From Microbacterium sp. VKM Ac-2923 (GTDB taxonomy: Bacteria; Actinomycetota; Actinomycetes; Actinomycetales; Microbacteriaceae): a DNA stretch of 60,154 nt. Below are positions 9,182-17,217 of the stretch, piece by piece; position 1 is the first letter of the stretch; each line of letters begins with the position of its first letter. The notes beneath the pieces are model-generated. The model made no database searches and was not told the origin of the DNA. It was given only the letters and a program-made list of their open reading frames with translations. The stretch is from the NCBI RefSeq assembly GCF_022815605.1, contig NZ_JALGRP010000013.1, positions 1-60,154 on the forward strand, read 5' to 3'. The translations under genes and the position numbers were made by a program.

Positions 9182-10038
9182 ACTGGTCCGACGTCGGCGA
9201 CGCCCTCTTCGGCGGGGTGAGCCAGTACGGCGCCATCCTCGAGCTCGTGCAGAACTCCGTCTACGCCGGAGCCGTGCTGGGCCTGGTCGGCGGACTCATC
9301 GGCGTCTTCGTCATGCAGCGCGACATGGCCTTCGCCGTACACGGCATCAGCGAGCTGTCGTTCGCGGGGGCCGCGGTCGCCCTGCTCATCGGCGTCGACG
9401 TGGTCTCGGGCTCGATCGTCGGTTCGCTGATCGCGGCGGCGCTCATCGGCCTGCTCGGCGCCCGCGCGCGCGACCGCAACTCGATCATCGGCGTGCTCAT
9501 GCCCTTCGGTCTGGGTGTCGGCATCCTGTGCCTGTCGCTGTACAACGGCCGCAGCGCCACCCGTTTCAGCCTGCTGACCGGTCAGATCGTGTCGGTGCAG
9601 AGCGAGCAGCTCGGCTGGCTGGTCGTCATCGGCGTGGCGGTCCTCGCCGCCCTCCTGCTGATCTGGCGTCCGCTGCGCTTCGATTCGCTCGACCCGCAGT
9701 CCGCGGCCGCTCGGGGTGTGCCCACGACGGCGGTGTCGCTGGCGTTCATGCTGCTGCTCGGGCTCATCGTCGCCGTCGCGGTGCACATCATCGGCGCACT
9801 CCTGGTGATGGCTCTGCTCGTGACCCCCGCGGCGGCGGCGATGCGGGTGGCCTCCGGCCCGCTGTCGGTGCCGCTGCTGGCAGCGCTGTTCGGCTTCGTG
9901 TCCGCCGTCGGCGGCGTACTGCTCGCCGTCGCCGGCACGCTGCCGGTGAGCCCGTACATCACCACCATCTCGTTCGCGATCTACCTCGTCTGCCGGCTCG
10001 TCGGTGCGCGGCGCGATCGTACCACCCGGGCGCTCTGA
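9178..10038 (+). CDS. znuB: Zinc ABC transporter permease
   Basis: A 286-residue, strongly hydrophobic protein with about eight membrane segments, of the ABC-3 permease family that carries Zn, Mn or Fe through the cytoplasmic membrane. The conserved cytoplasmic loop after H-G-I-S-E-L-S-F-A-G-A (about residues 56-66) would dock on ZnuC. ATG 9178 overlaps znuC by four bases. Partner identity and the Zur box make zinc the likely cargo. Confidence 0.9.
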   Translation: MNWSDVGDALFGGVSQYGAILELVQNSVYAGAVLGLVGGLIGVFVMQRDMAFAVHGISELSFAGAAVALLIGVDVVSGSIVGSLIAAALIGLLGARARDRNSIIGVLMPFGLGVGILCLSLYNGRSATRFSLLTGQIVSVQSEQLGWLVVIGVAVLAALLLIWRPLRFDSLDPQSAAARGVPTTAVSLAFMLLLGLIVAVAVHIIGALLVMALLVTPAAAAMRVASGPLSVPLLAALFGFVSAVGGVLLAVAGTLPVSPYITTISFAIYLVCRLVGARRDRTTRAL

Positions 10039-10146
10039 CGGGGCCCGGCGGCGGCGTGCCGGACGGTCCGATCGGGGCGGCCACCGCGGGGAACGCCTCG
10101 CATGACGCCCAGCCGATTCACCGATCGCCTCGATAGACTCGCCGAC

Positions 10147-10560
10147 ATGGTCCAGCGCAACACGTGGCAGCGCGAGCGCGTGCGCGAAGCCCTGTCGGGA
10201 GCCGGCGGCTTCGTCAGTGCGCAGGCCCTGCACGCCACCCTGCGCGACGAGAACACCGGCATCGGCCTGGCCACCGTGTACCGCACGCTCGCCGGCCTCG
10301 CGGCCAAGGGCGACGCCGACTCCCTGCAGAGCCCCGAGGGTGAGAACCTCTTCCGCGCGTGCGAGACCCGCGGACACCACCACCACTTGATCTGTCGCTC
10401 GTGCGGCAAGGCGGTCGAGATCGCCGCGACAGACGTCGAGGACTGGGCGAAGCGCACCGCCGCCCAGCACGGCTTCAGCGAAGCCGAGCACGTCGTCGAC
10501 ATCTTCGGCATCTGCACCGATTGCGCCCAGGCCCGGGCTCGCGAGCGTGGCGACGAGTAG
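10147..10560 (+). CDS. zur: Fur-family regulator, probably Zur
   Basis: A 137-residue Fur-family repressor. The winged helix is seen in I-G-L-A-T-V-Y-R-T-L, followed by the metal-sensing histidine run (G-H-H-H-H-L-I-C) and two CxxC pairs, C-R-S-C and C-T-D-C, that hold the structural zinc. Adjacency to znuACB and the upstream palindrome favour Zur over Fur. I chose ATG 10147 because TAGACT (10134-10139) lies seven bases upstream and the conserved helix begins at once; an in-frame ATG at 10102 would place the promoter inside the gene. The next gene starts before this one stops. Confidence 0.88.
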   Translation: MVQRNTWQRERVREALSGAGGFVSAQALHATLRDENTGIGLATVYRTLAGLAAKGDADSLQSPEGENLFRACETRGHHHHLICRSCGKAVEIAATDVEDWAKRTAAQHGFSEAEHVVDIFGICTDCAQARARERGDE

Positions 10561-11575
10561 TCGCACCGCGACGCCGTCGCCGCCGCGTACCGGCGCCTCC
10601 CGCACGATCGGCGCGCTCGGCCTGGGGGTCGCCGTCGTCACGGGCCTGTTCCTGATCGACGCGTTCGCGCCCACGTTCTTCGCGGAGTCCCTGCCGACCC
10701 GAGCCCAAGACGGTCTGACGCTGTCGCTGAGCGTCCTCATCGAGTCGCTGCCGTTCGTCGTGCTGGGTGTGGTGCTGTCGATCATCGTGCAGGTCTGGGT
10801 GCCACCCGGGGCGATCGAGAGATGGATGCCGCGCGCGCCGTGGGCGCGCCGGGCGGTGCTGTCGCTGCTGGGCATGTTCATCCCCGTCTGCGAGTGCGGC
10901 AACGTGCCGTTCGCCCGTGGTCTGCTCATGCGCGGTTTCGGCGTCTCCGACACGCTGACCTTCCTGGTCGCTGCCCCGATCGTCAACCCGATCGTCATCA
11001 TCTCCACGCACGCGGCGTTCGGGTTCAGCGACGGCATCCTGGTCGCGCGCCTGATCGGCGGCTACCTCGTCGCCAACCTCATCGGCTGGCTGTACAGCCG
11101 GCATCCCGATCCCGACAAGCTGCTCACCGAGCGCTTCCTGGCCACCTGCGAGATCGTCGTGCAGGAGCGCGGCAACCGCGGTCGGCGCACCCTGGCCCAG
11201 TTCGTCGTCGAGCTGCGCTCGGTCATGCCGGCGCTCATCATCGGCTCGCTGCTGGCGGGTGCGGTGCAGGTGCTCGTGCCCCGCAGCGCCCTGCTGGCGA
11301 TCGGGTCCGACCCGGCGCTCTCGATCGCCGCGATGATGCTGCTGGCGATCGTGGTGTCGCTGTGCTCGAACGTCGACGCGTTCTTCGCCCTCTCCTTCGC
11401 CTCGACCTTCACGCCGGGGTCGATCGTCGCCTTCCTCGTCGTCGGGCCGATCATCGACCTCAAGATGATGGCGCTGCTGCGCACGACCTTCACCACCCGC
11501 GTCCTCGCGGGGATGACGGTGGTCGTGGTGTTGTTCGCCTTCGCCCTCGGAACGGTGGTGAACCTCCTTGTCTAG
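10547..11575 (+). CDS. YraQ/YcgR-type permease (DUF318)
   Basis: A 342-residue membrane protein with about eight segments and the family hallmark P-V-C-E-C-G-N-V-P (about residues 113-121) plus A-P-I-V-N-P-I-V. In Bacillus the homologous ycgR-ycgQ pair belongs to the Zur regulon, so a role in zinc movement or allocation is plausible but unproven. It overlaps zur by 14 bases from GTG 10547 and its partner gene by 8 bases, continuing the zinc operon. Confidence 0.8.
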   Translation: MATSSRTATPSPPRTGASRTIGALGLGVAVVTGLFLIDAFAPTFFAESLPTRAQDGLTLSLSVLIESLPFVVLGVVLSIIVQVWVPPGAIERWMPRAPWARRAVLSLLGMFIPVCECGNVPFARGLLMRGFGVSDTLTFLVAAPIVNPIVIISTHAAFGFSDGILVARLIGGYLVANLIGWLYSRHPDPDKLLTERFLATCEIVVQERGNRGRRTLAQFVVELRSVMPALIIGSLLAGAVQVLVPRSALLAIGSDPALSIAAMMLLAIVVSLCSNVDAFFALSFASTFTPGSIVAFLVVGPIIDLKMMALLRTTFTTRVLAGMTVVVVLFAFALGTVVNLLV

Positions 11576-12425
11576 ATCGGGTGCCCTCGCCACGCGGTGG
11601 CTCGGCGTCGGCCTCGCGGCCTGCCTGTCGATCACCACGATCGCGTTGTGGGTCAGCGGACGCATGTCGCTGTACATCAACCCCGACTCGGCGTGGTTCG
11701 CCGTCGGAATGTCGGTCGTCCTGCTCGTCGGGGCGGTCGCCTCGTTCGCGCTGCCCCTCGGGGCCGAGGCCGACCACGGACACGACCACGAGCACGGTCA
11801 CGCCCCGGCCGCGGCATCCGCCCGCCGCGAGGCGTTCGCCCATGCCGACCACGACCACACCGATCCCGTCGACGACCACGACCACGCGGCGCACGACCAC
11901 CTCGCCGCCCGTCCCCGCCTGACTCCGTCGGGGATCGCCGCCTTCACCGGCGGGGTGCTCGCCTCGGGTGCGGTGATCGCCGTGCTGCTGACGCCGGCGG
12001 CGTCGCTCTCGACCGAGCTCGCCGTCTCGCGCGACGTGGGGGCGCCTCCGCTGTTCGCGGGCTCCGACGTCATCACTCTTGCGGCTTCGAGCGACACCGC
12101 GCAGTTCGGCATCGGCGACTGGTCGGCCGTGTTCGCCCACGCGACCAACCCGGAGACCTTCGACGGCAAGCCCGTCACCCTGACGGGGTTCATCACCCCG
12201 GGTGCCGGGGGCGCGAGCTTCGACCTCACGCGTCTGGTCATCACGCACTGCGTCATCGACGCGCAGACCGCTCGTCTTCCCATCGCCGCGGCGGGCACCG
12301 TTCCGGCGACCGGGCAGTGGGTCACGGTCACCGGTACGGTGCGATCGAGCGGCGACGGCGCGCTGGAGGTGCACGCCGAGCAGGTGGCGTCCATCGACGA
12401 ACCGGCGGACCCGTATGAATACTGA
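11568..12425 (+). CDS. TIGR03943-family (YcgQ-like) protein with histidine-rich loop
   Basis: A 285-residue partner of the upstream permease. Two N-terminal membrane segments (about residues 8-28 and 41-62) are followed by a loop extremely rich in H and D (residues about 67-112, several HDH repeats) that could buffer zinc, a third segment (about 120-143), then an extracytoplasmic OB-like domain with the family's ...R-L-V-I-T-H-C-V-I-D-A... motif. The start is TTG 11568, inside the end of the permease gene. The stop overlaps the next start by 11 bases. Confidence 0.8.
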   Translation: MSRSGALATRWLGVGLAACLSITTIALWVSGRMSLYINPDSAWFAVGMSVVLLVGAVASFALPLGAEADHGHDHEHGHAPAAASARREAFAHADHDHTDPVDDHDHAAHDHLAARPRLTPSGIAAFTGGVLASGAVIAVLLTPAASLSTELAVSRDVGAPPLFAGSDVITLAASSDTAQFGIGDWSAVFAHATNPETFDGKPVTLTGFITPGAGGASFDLTRLVITHCVIDAQTARLPIAAAGTVPATGQWVTVTGTVRSSGDGALEVHAEQVASIDEPADPYEY

Positions 12426-13821
12426 CTCGCGCCGATCGCGCGCCCGGAAGAGGCGCGGACGCGGGTTCGCGGTCGCCTTCGTCGCGGTCCTCGCAGCCCT
12501 CGCCGTCGTCGGCGGTGTCGGGGGCGTCGTCGCGGTGGCGCAGGGACCCCGGGTCACCGACGTGCAGGTCGATCCCGCGGCCGCGGTGGCGGCATCCGGA
12601 TCGCGCGTCATCCTCACCACGACGCAATCGCTGCAGACCGTGGACGCCGCGCAGGTCTCGGTGGAGCCGGCGATGCCGTTCACCGTCGACACGGCGGGCC
12701 GGAGCGTCGGCGTGCGTTTCGCCCTGCCGCTGCGCGACGACACCGACTACCGCATCACCGTGAACGGGGTGAGCGGTCTGGGCGCGGGCCCGTCGTCGAC
12801 GCTCACCGAGACGTTCCGCACGCCCTCGCTGCAGGCGTACCTGATGCAGCGCGGAACCCCCGAGGGTGACACGATCTTCCGCACCGATCTGAAGGGCGAG
12901 GCGGGGTTGCCGATCTTCGTGCACCCGCACATCGAGGACTATCGCGCCACGGCGAACCATCTCGTCATCTCGGTGCGCGACGGCGACACCGCGCGGGTGA
13001 TCGTCACCGACGCCGACGGCCAGAACGCCCGTGACGTCGCCCTCCCCGGACCGGGCTTCGTCAGCAACCTGCAGTCGGCCGACCGGGGCGAACGCATCGG
13101 CTTCACCTTCTCGGATGCCGACCTGAGCGCCGCCGGGGGTCGCGAGAGTCGTCTGTTCACGATGTCGGCCGCCGACGACGCGCCCCCCACCGAGGTGGGG
13201 TTGAACGGCGGGGATGTGCGCATCGCCGACTACCGGTTCGTGCCCGACACCGACAGCATGCTCGTCCTGACCTTCGATTCACGCCTGCTGCTGACCGACG
13301 CAGAGGGCGGCAACGCCGCTCCCCTGGGCAGCGCGGTCTCGATCGACGGGATCGCCCGCGGTTCCTCGGTCGCTGTCGTCGAGCGACTCGAGGGGATCCG
13401 CGAGGTCGACCTCACCGACGGGTCGGAGCGGGCCCTCGTGCAGCCCGTCGATCCGCCGGGCCTGACCGGTCGCGCCACCCCCGTTCCGGGGACGGATGCC
13501 GGCACGATCCGCTCGTTTGCCGACATCAGCGCCGACGGGGTCTCGCGCTCGACGACCGTCGCCCATGTCGACGCGGCCGGTGCGGTGCGACCGCTCCTGG
13601 AGGTGCCCGGCGCGGACACGGTGCTGCAGACGTGCGTCTCTCCGAGCGGCCGCTACACGGCGGTGCTCGTCGCCCCCCGGGCCGTCGACAATCCGTTCGA
13701 CCGCTACCAGCTGCCCCTGCCCGAGCGTCTTCTCACCCACCTGGTGGAGGTGGACACCGGTCAGGAGGTCGTGGCGCTCCAGGGCTTCGACCTGTCGTGG
13801 TGCCAGGTGCCTCCGCAGTGA
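12415..13821 (+). CDS. Membrane-anchored protein with Ig-like and beta-propeller-like regions, unknown function
   Basis: A 468-residue protein: a basic N-terminus (SRRSRARKRRGRGF), one membrane segment (about residues 17-42), a bacterial Ig-like stretch (about 48-130; V-T-D-V-Q-V-D-P-A-A-A-V-A-A...V-T-V-N-G-V) and then repeated strand-rich blocks of about 45 residues to the C-terminus, like a beta-propeller. Only two cysteines are visible late in the chain (Q-T-C-V-S and S-W-C-Q). I do not recognise a catalytic site. It is coupled to the zinc operon by an 11-base overlap and to the glycosylase by a 4-base overlap, so it is probably co-transcribed with zinc genes. A role in envelope metal delivery would be guesswork. 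Confidence 0.65.
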   Translation: MNTDSRRSRARKRRGRGFAVAFVAVLAALAVVGGVGGVVAVAQGPRVTDVQVDPAAAVAASGSRVILTTTQSLQTVDAAQVSVEPAMPFTVDTAGRSVGVRFALPLRDDTDYRITVNGVSGLGAGPSSTLTETFRTPSLQAYLMQRGTPEGDTIFRTDLKGEAGLPIFVHPHIEDYRATANHLVISVRDGDTARVIVTDADGQNARDVALPGPGFVSNLQSADRGERIGFTFSDADLSAAGGRESRLFTMSAADDAPPTEVGLNGGDVRIADYRFVPDTDSMLVLTFDSRLLLTDAEGGNAAPLGSAVSIDGIARGSSVAVVERLEGIREVDLTDGSERALVQPVDPPGLTGRATPVPGTDAGTIRSFADISADGVSRSTTVAHVDAAGAVRPLLEVPGADTVLQTCVSPSGRYTAVLVAPRAVDNPFDRYQLPLPERLLTHLVEVDTGQEVVALQGFDLSWCQVPPQ

Positions 13822-14492
13822 CGCGCCCGGCGACGCGCGACGACCTGTCCGCGCTGCCCGTCGAGGTGGCGCCCCGGCTGCTCGGCGCTCTCCTGGAGAC
13901 GGTCGTCGGAGGGGAGCGCGTGGTCGTGCGTCTCACGGAGGTCGAGGCGTATCACGGGCGCGGCACGGGTGACCGGCCCGACCCGGGCTCGCACGCGCGG
14001 ATGGGGCCGACCGCACGCAACGCCACCATGTGGGGCGAACCCGGGCACCTCTACGTGTACCTGAGTCACGGCATCCATTCGTGCGTCAACGTCGTCTGCG
14101 GGCCCGACGGGATCGCCGGCGGGGTGCTGCTGCGCGGCGCGGAGGTGACCGAGGGGGCCGAGGTGGCCGAGCGGCGACGTCTCGAGCGGCGCGGCGCCGT
14201 GCGATCGCCCCGAGACCTGGCCCGGGGGCCGGGGCGCCTCGGCGACGCCGTGGGCCTTCGGCATCCGGTGCACGACGGGATCGATGCGATCACGGGGGAG
14301 GAGCAGTCGGGCGCTCGGGCGCGGCTGCTGCTGCCGGCCGAGCCGGTCGCGGTCGTGGCGGCGGGACCGCGCGTCGGCGTCGCCGGGGTCGCGGGGACCG
14401 ACGCGTTCCCGTGGCGCTTCTGGATCGAGGGGGACGCCACGGTGTCGGTGTTCCGCTGGGGCCGCGGTGCCGCGGAGGTGGCGGGGCGCTGA
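13818..14492 (+). CDS. mpg: DNA-3-methyladenine glycosylase (AAG/MPG family)
   Basis: A 224-residue alkyladenine glycosylase that excises alkylated or deaminated purines by base flipping. The catalytic glutamate lies in T-E-V-E-A-Y near residue 43, followed by D-P-G-S-H-A-R-M-G-P-T-A-R-N-A-T-M-W and Y-V-Y-L-S-H-G, all standard for the family. The length is normal for bacteria. GTG 13818 overlaps the stop of the previous gene (GTGA). Its place at the end of the zinc operon is probably accidental co-transcription. Confidence 0.9.
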   Translation: MTRPATRDDLSALPVEVAPRLLGALLETVVGGERVVVRLTEVEAYHGRGTGDRPDPGSHARMGPTARNATMWGEPGHLYVYLSHGIHSCVNVVCGPDGIAGGVLLRGAEVTEGAEVAERRRLERRGAVRSPRDLARGPGRLGDAVGLRHPVHDGIDAITGEEQSGARARLLLPAEPVAVVAAGPRVGVAGVAGTDAFPWRFWIEGDATVSVFRWGRGAAEVAGR

Positions 14493-14618
14493 GGGTTCCG
14501 GTGCCTTCGACGGCTCACCGACGTCGGCCGCCGCGGCGTAATCTCGGTGATCTGCGTGATGTCAGTCGCATCCGGCGTGAGGTGACCGAGTGTGTGCAGA
14601 TTGCCGACATTGTGCTGT

Positions 14619-14695
14619 CGCAGGGCGCAGGGCGCAGGGCGCAGGGCGCAGGGCGCGGGGCGCGGGGCGCGGGGCGCAGGGCGCAGGGCGCAGGG
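14619..14695. repeat. Eleven tandem heptanucleotides, CGC(A/G)GGG
   Basis: Eleven head-to-tail 7-base units: five CGCAGGG, three CGCGGGG, then three CGCAGGG. The + strand carries a run of three or more G every seven bases, so it meets the G3-N4 quadruplex pattern several times over. The block lies between the glycosylase gene and the ribosomal-protein promoter, and its copy number could vary by slippage. Confidence 0.95.
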
Positions 14696-14710
14696 CGCGC
14701 GGCGTGAGGT

Positions 14711-14823
14711 GGCTGAGCCTGTCGAAGCCACCGGTGGCTGCGGGGGGCCGGTCCCCTCGATAGCCTCAGGGGCCTCGATTCGATGACCTGATCGGTCGAG
14801 GCGACCCTTCGACGGGCTCGGGG
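14711..14823. repeat. Two oppositely oriented copies of a CTGAGCCYGTCGAAGG-type dispersed repeat
   Basis: GGCTGAGCCTGTCGAAGCC at 14711-14729 and, inverted, CCCTTCGACGGGCTCGGGG at 14805-14823. A third copy lies in the pcaH-pcaG gap at 32299-32317. This short palindromic motif is scattered through many actinobacterial genomes as a REP-like element. The inverted pair could form a long imperfect hairpin just upstream of the rpmB promoter. Confidence 0.7.
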
Positions 14824-14841
14824 TAGGCAAGCCGCCCGTGC

Positions 14842-14847
14842 TAGACT
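14842..14847 (+). promoter_or_regulatory. -10 element of the rpmB-rpmG-rpsN operon
   Basis: TAGACT matches the TANNNT -10 class used throughout this window. It would start transcription at about 14853, right where the leader stem begins. No good -35 hexamer is visible at the usual spacing. Confidence 0.5.
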
Positions 14848-14850
14848 GAC

Positions 14851-14987
14851 CCCTTGTCTGCGCGCACTCCAGCACGCAGTTCGCATCCCTTCTCCCGATC
14901 GTGGCTTTTCGCCGTGCTCGGACGGGGTGCAGACAAGGGATCTTGGGTGGCACCGTCCGGTGTCACGGTACAGAAGGAGACATCACC
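14851..14987 (+). ncRNA. Folded 5' leader of the ribosomal-protein operon (candidate regulatory RNA)
   Basis: CCCTTGTCTGC (14851-14861) pairs perfectly over 11 bp with GCAGACAAGGG (14929-14939), closing a domain of about 90 bases that begins at the predicted transcription start. Inside, AGCACG (14871-14876) pairs with CGTGCT (14913-14918). A second short hairpin, TGGCACC with GGTGTCA, lies just before the AGAAGGAGA ribosome site (about 14971). The arrangement suggests autoregulation or attenuation of ribosomal protein synthesis. I know of no named leader family that it matches. Confidence 0.5.
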
Positions 14988-15224
14988 ATGGCAGCAGTGT
15001 GCCAGGTGACTGGAGCGGTTCCCGGCTTCGGTCACAACATCTCGCACTCGCACCGCCGGACGAAGCGCCGCTTCGACCCGAACGTGCAGAAGAAGACCTA
15101 CTTCGTTCCGTCGCTGGGTCGCAACATCAAGCTCAACGTTTCGGCGAAGGGCATCAAGGTCATCGACGTCCGCGGCATCGAGTCCGTCGTCCGTGACCTG
15201 CAGTCGAAGGGCGTGAAGCTGTAA
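14988..15224 (+). CDS. rpmB: 50S ribosomal protein L28 (zinc-independent form)
   Basis: A 78-residue L28 beginning M-A-A-V-C-Q-V-T-G with the conserved N-I-S-H-S-H-R-R-T-K-R-R-F block. Zinc-binding L28 carries two CxxC pairs; here only one cysteine remains, so this is the C-minus version. A strong ribosome site (AAGGAGA) precedes ATG 14988. It is first in an operon with L33 and S14, the stop overlapping the L33 start by one base. Confidence 0.95.
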   Translation: MAAVCQVTGAVPGFGHNISHSHRRTKRRFDPNVQKKTYFVPSLGRNIKLNVSAKGIKVIDVRGIESVVRDLQSKGVKL

Positions 15225-15394
15225 TGGCGAAGAAGGCTCAGGACGTCCGTCCGATCATCAAGCTGCGTTCGACCGCCGGCACGGGGTACACCTACGTGAC
15301 GCGCAAGAACCGCCGCAACAACCCCGACCGCATCGTGCTGAAGAAGTACGACCCCGTGGTCCGTAAGCACGTCGACTTCCGAGAGGAGCGCTAA
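15224..15394 (+). CDS. rpmG: 50S ribosomal protein L33 (zinc-independent form)
   Basis: A 56-residue L33: M-A-K-K-A-Q-D-V-R-P, then T-R-K-N-R-R-N-N-P-D-R and ending D-F-R-E-E-R. It has no cysteines, so it is the C-minus type. ATG 15224 shares its A with the rpmB stop (TAATG), ensuring coupled translation. It is followed four bases later by rpsN. Confidence 0.95.
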   Translation: MAKKAQDVRPIIKLRSTAGTGYTYVTRKNRRNNPDRIVLKKYDPVVRKHVDFREER

Positions 15395-15398
15395 GCAC

Positions 15399-15704
15399 AT
15401 GGCCAAGAAGAGCAAGATCGCGCGCAACGAGCAGCGCAAGGTCGTCGTCGAGCGCTGGGCGACGAAGCGCGCCGAGCTGAAGAAGACCCTGGTCGACCCG
15501 ACCGCCACCGACGAGGCCCGCGAGGCCGCCCGCGTGGGACTGCAGAAGCTCCCCCGCAACGCCTCGCCCGCCCGCGTGCGCAGCCGCGACGTCATCGACG
15601 GGCGCCCCCGCGGCGTCCTCACGAAGTTCGGCGTCTCGCGCGTCCGCTTCCGTGACATGGCCCACCGTGGCGAGCTGCCCGGTGTGACCAAGTCGAGCTG
15701 GTAA
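15399..15704 (+). CDS. rpsN: 30S ribosomal protein S14 (long, zinc-independent form)
   Basis: A 101-residue S14, the long form without the CxxC...CxxC zinc site (the zinc form is about 61 residues). It begins M-A-K-K-S-K-I-A-R and ends with the conserved F-R-D-M-A-H-R-G-E-L-P-G-V-T-K-S-S-W. In other actinobacteria rpmB-rpmG-rpsN C-minus operons are derepressed under zinc starvation; here no Zur box is visible upstream, so these may simply be the cell's main copies. A hairpin terminator follows. Confidence 0.95.
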   Translation: MAKKSKIARNEQRKVVVERWATKRAELKKTLVDPTATDEAREAARVGLQKLPRNASPARVRSRDVIDGRPRGVLTKFGVSRVRFRDMAHRGELPGVTKSSW

Positions 15705-15723
15705 GCACCAGACACCCGTAGAG

Positions 15724-15755
15724 AGGGCGGGGGTTCCGAGAGGAGCCCTCGCCCT
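15724..15755. terminator. Hairpin between rpsN and the LuxR gene
   Basis: A 14-pair stem (AGGGCGGGGGTTCC with GGAGCCCTCGCCCT, a few G-U pairs on the + transcript) closed by a GAGA tetraloop. It is placed between convergent genes. The T-tract is weak. Confidence 0.75.
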
Positions 15756-15774
15756 TCGTCGTTCCCCGCCGGCC

Positions 15775-17217
15775 TCAGGCGCTGAGCATCTCCACGGCCT
15801 CGGCGCGGCCGGCGACTCCGAGCTTCTGGTAGATGGAGCGCACCTGGGTCTTGACGGTGTTGAGCGAGACACCCCGCTCGCGCGCGATGTCCGTGAGGCT
15901 CAGCGACCGCAGCAGCAGTTCGGCGGTGGCGGTCTCGATCGGAGTGAGCTTGGCCGCGGAGAGCGGGGAGTGCGTCTCGGCGTCCGGGGTCGCCACGCGC
16001 GCCAGCGCCGCGTGCAGGTACGGCAGGACGTCGGCGAGCTCGGGGTCTTCGAGGGCGACGGCGTCCATCAGTGCCCGTGTCTCTTCGTGGGGGAGCATGA
16101 GGAACGGCGTCGCCGAAGAGCCCGTGCGCACGATGAGACGGAGAGCGGTCTCCATGCTCTGGTGCGCTCGTCGGGTGAAACCGAGGCGGTTGAGTGCCAA
16201 CGCGCGTCGCACGAGGAGGGGAGTCAGGGTGCGCAGGCAGTGGTCCGCCTCGGATGCCACGCACGCGTCGGTCTCGATCAGCAGCTCACGGTCGCGCCCG
16301 AGACGCAGGAGCGCAGCGGAGCGTTGCATCGAGAAGCAGATGCCGTGGCCCTCCGGCGTCTCGCACGTTTCGAGGGTCGACAGTGCTTCGCGGTACTCAC
16401 CCTGCGCGACCAGGATGTCGGAAAGGACGCTGACCAGGAAGTGCCGCATCATGCGGTGGCTGCTGAGCCGTCGGCTCCCGTGCAGGAGCCGGCGGGCTTC
16501 GGCGCGACCCGCCCCGAGATCGCGACGGAACATCATCGCCATCACCTCGATCGCCCGCGCGGAGTATCCCCAGTACGGGTCGTCGGGTTGCACGCGCCTC
16601 ATCTCCGACGCGGCGTCGAGCAGACGTCCGATATCCAGCAGGGAAGACGCGATGAGAGCCTCCGCGAGCAGGAGCAGGTAGGCCGTCTCGGGTGCAGCCC
16701 ACTCCCGGGCGACGAACAGCTCGGTGGCCGCGGCGCGGGCGGCCTCACCCGTCACGTATTCGCCGTTGAGGGCGTGGCCGAGGGCGCTCACCGAGAGGGC
16801 TCGATAGCGCGTCTCGTCGGTGTCGGCGAACAGGAGCGCCTCGGCGCCGAACCGCGCACCCACCTGGGGCCAGCCGATCGCGTTGCAGTATTCGCCCACA
16901 CTCGCGCACAACTGTGATCGCGCCCCGGATGACAGTGAGGCGGGTCGGTTCAGCCGGACGTCGTCGAAGTAGCGCGCGATGACGGCCGCCCCGTCGGACA
17001 GTGCATCGCGCCGCGCGCGAGCGGCCAGACGTGCCGCGAGGGAGCGGGCCGTCGTGTCCGTCCAGAGGGCGGGCGGGTCGGGGAGTTCCGCCTCGGAGAG
17101 CAGGGCGAGGTGGCGTGCGGTGGGGACGCCGTGGCCGGGGAGGAGGCGCAGAGCCGTCGTCGCGGCGGCGGCGCGGAGGGCGGCGCGTGCCTCTATCGAG
17201 GCGGGCGTTCCCGGCAT
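15775..17217 (-). CDS. LuxR-family transcriptional regulator with TPR-like body
   Basis: A 480-residue protein. The last 60 residues form a LuxR/NarL helix-turn-helix (L-T-P-I-E-T-A-T-A-E-L-L..., then S-L-N-T-V-K-T-Q-V-R-S-I-Y-Q-K-L-G-V). The rest is alpha-helical and resembles the tetratricopeptide repeats of MalT/LAL-like regulators, but I see no P-loop, so no ATPase domain. ATG 17217 has a good GGAGGGA ribosome site. The target is unknown: it is convergent with rpsN and divergent from hup. Confidence 0.8.
   Translation of the reverse strand: MPGTPASIEARAALRAAAATTALRLLPGHGVPTARHLALLSEAELPDPPALWTDTTARSLAARLAARARRDALSDGAAVIARYFDDVRLNRPASLSSGARSQLCASVGEYCNAIGWPQVGARFGAEALLFADTDETRYRALSVSALGHALNGEYVTGEAARAAATELFVAREWAAPETAYLLLLAEALIASSLLDIGRLLDAASEMRRVQPDDPYWGYSARAIEVMAMMFRRDLGAGRAEARRLLHGSRRLSSHRMMRHFLVSVLSDILVAQGEYREALSTLETCETPEGHGICFSMQRSAALLRLGRDRELLIETDACVASEADHCLRTLTPLLVRRALALNRLGFTRRAHQSMETALRLIVRTGSSATPFLMLPHEETRALMDAVALEDPELADVLPYLHAALARVATPDAETHSPLSAAKLTPIETATAELLLRSLSLTDIARERGVSLNTVKTQVRSIYQKLGVAGRAEAVEMLSA

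Noticed and set aside
9157..11037. A 626-codon minus-strand frame
   Set aside because: Antisense shadow of znuB, zur and the permease; high-GC codon bias keeps such frames open.
14619..14695. CRISPR array
   Set aside because: The repeat is seven bases with no spacers, and no cas gene is near. It is a simple tandem repeat.
14805..14860. Zur box upstream of rpmB
   Set aside because: No TGANAATNATTNTCA-like sequence occurs between the repeats and the start codon.
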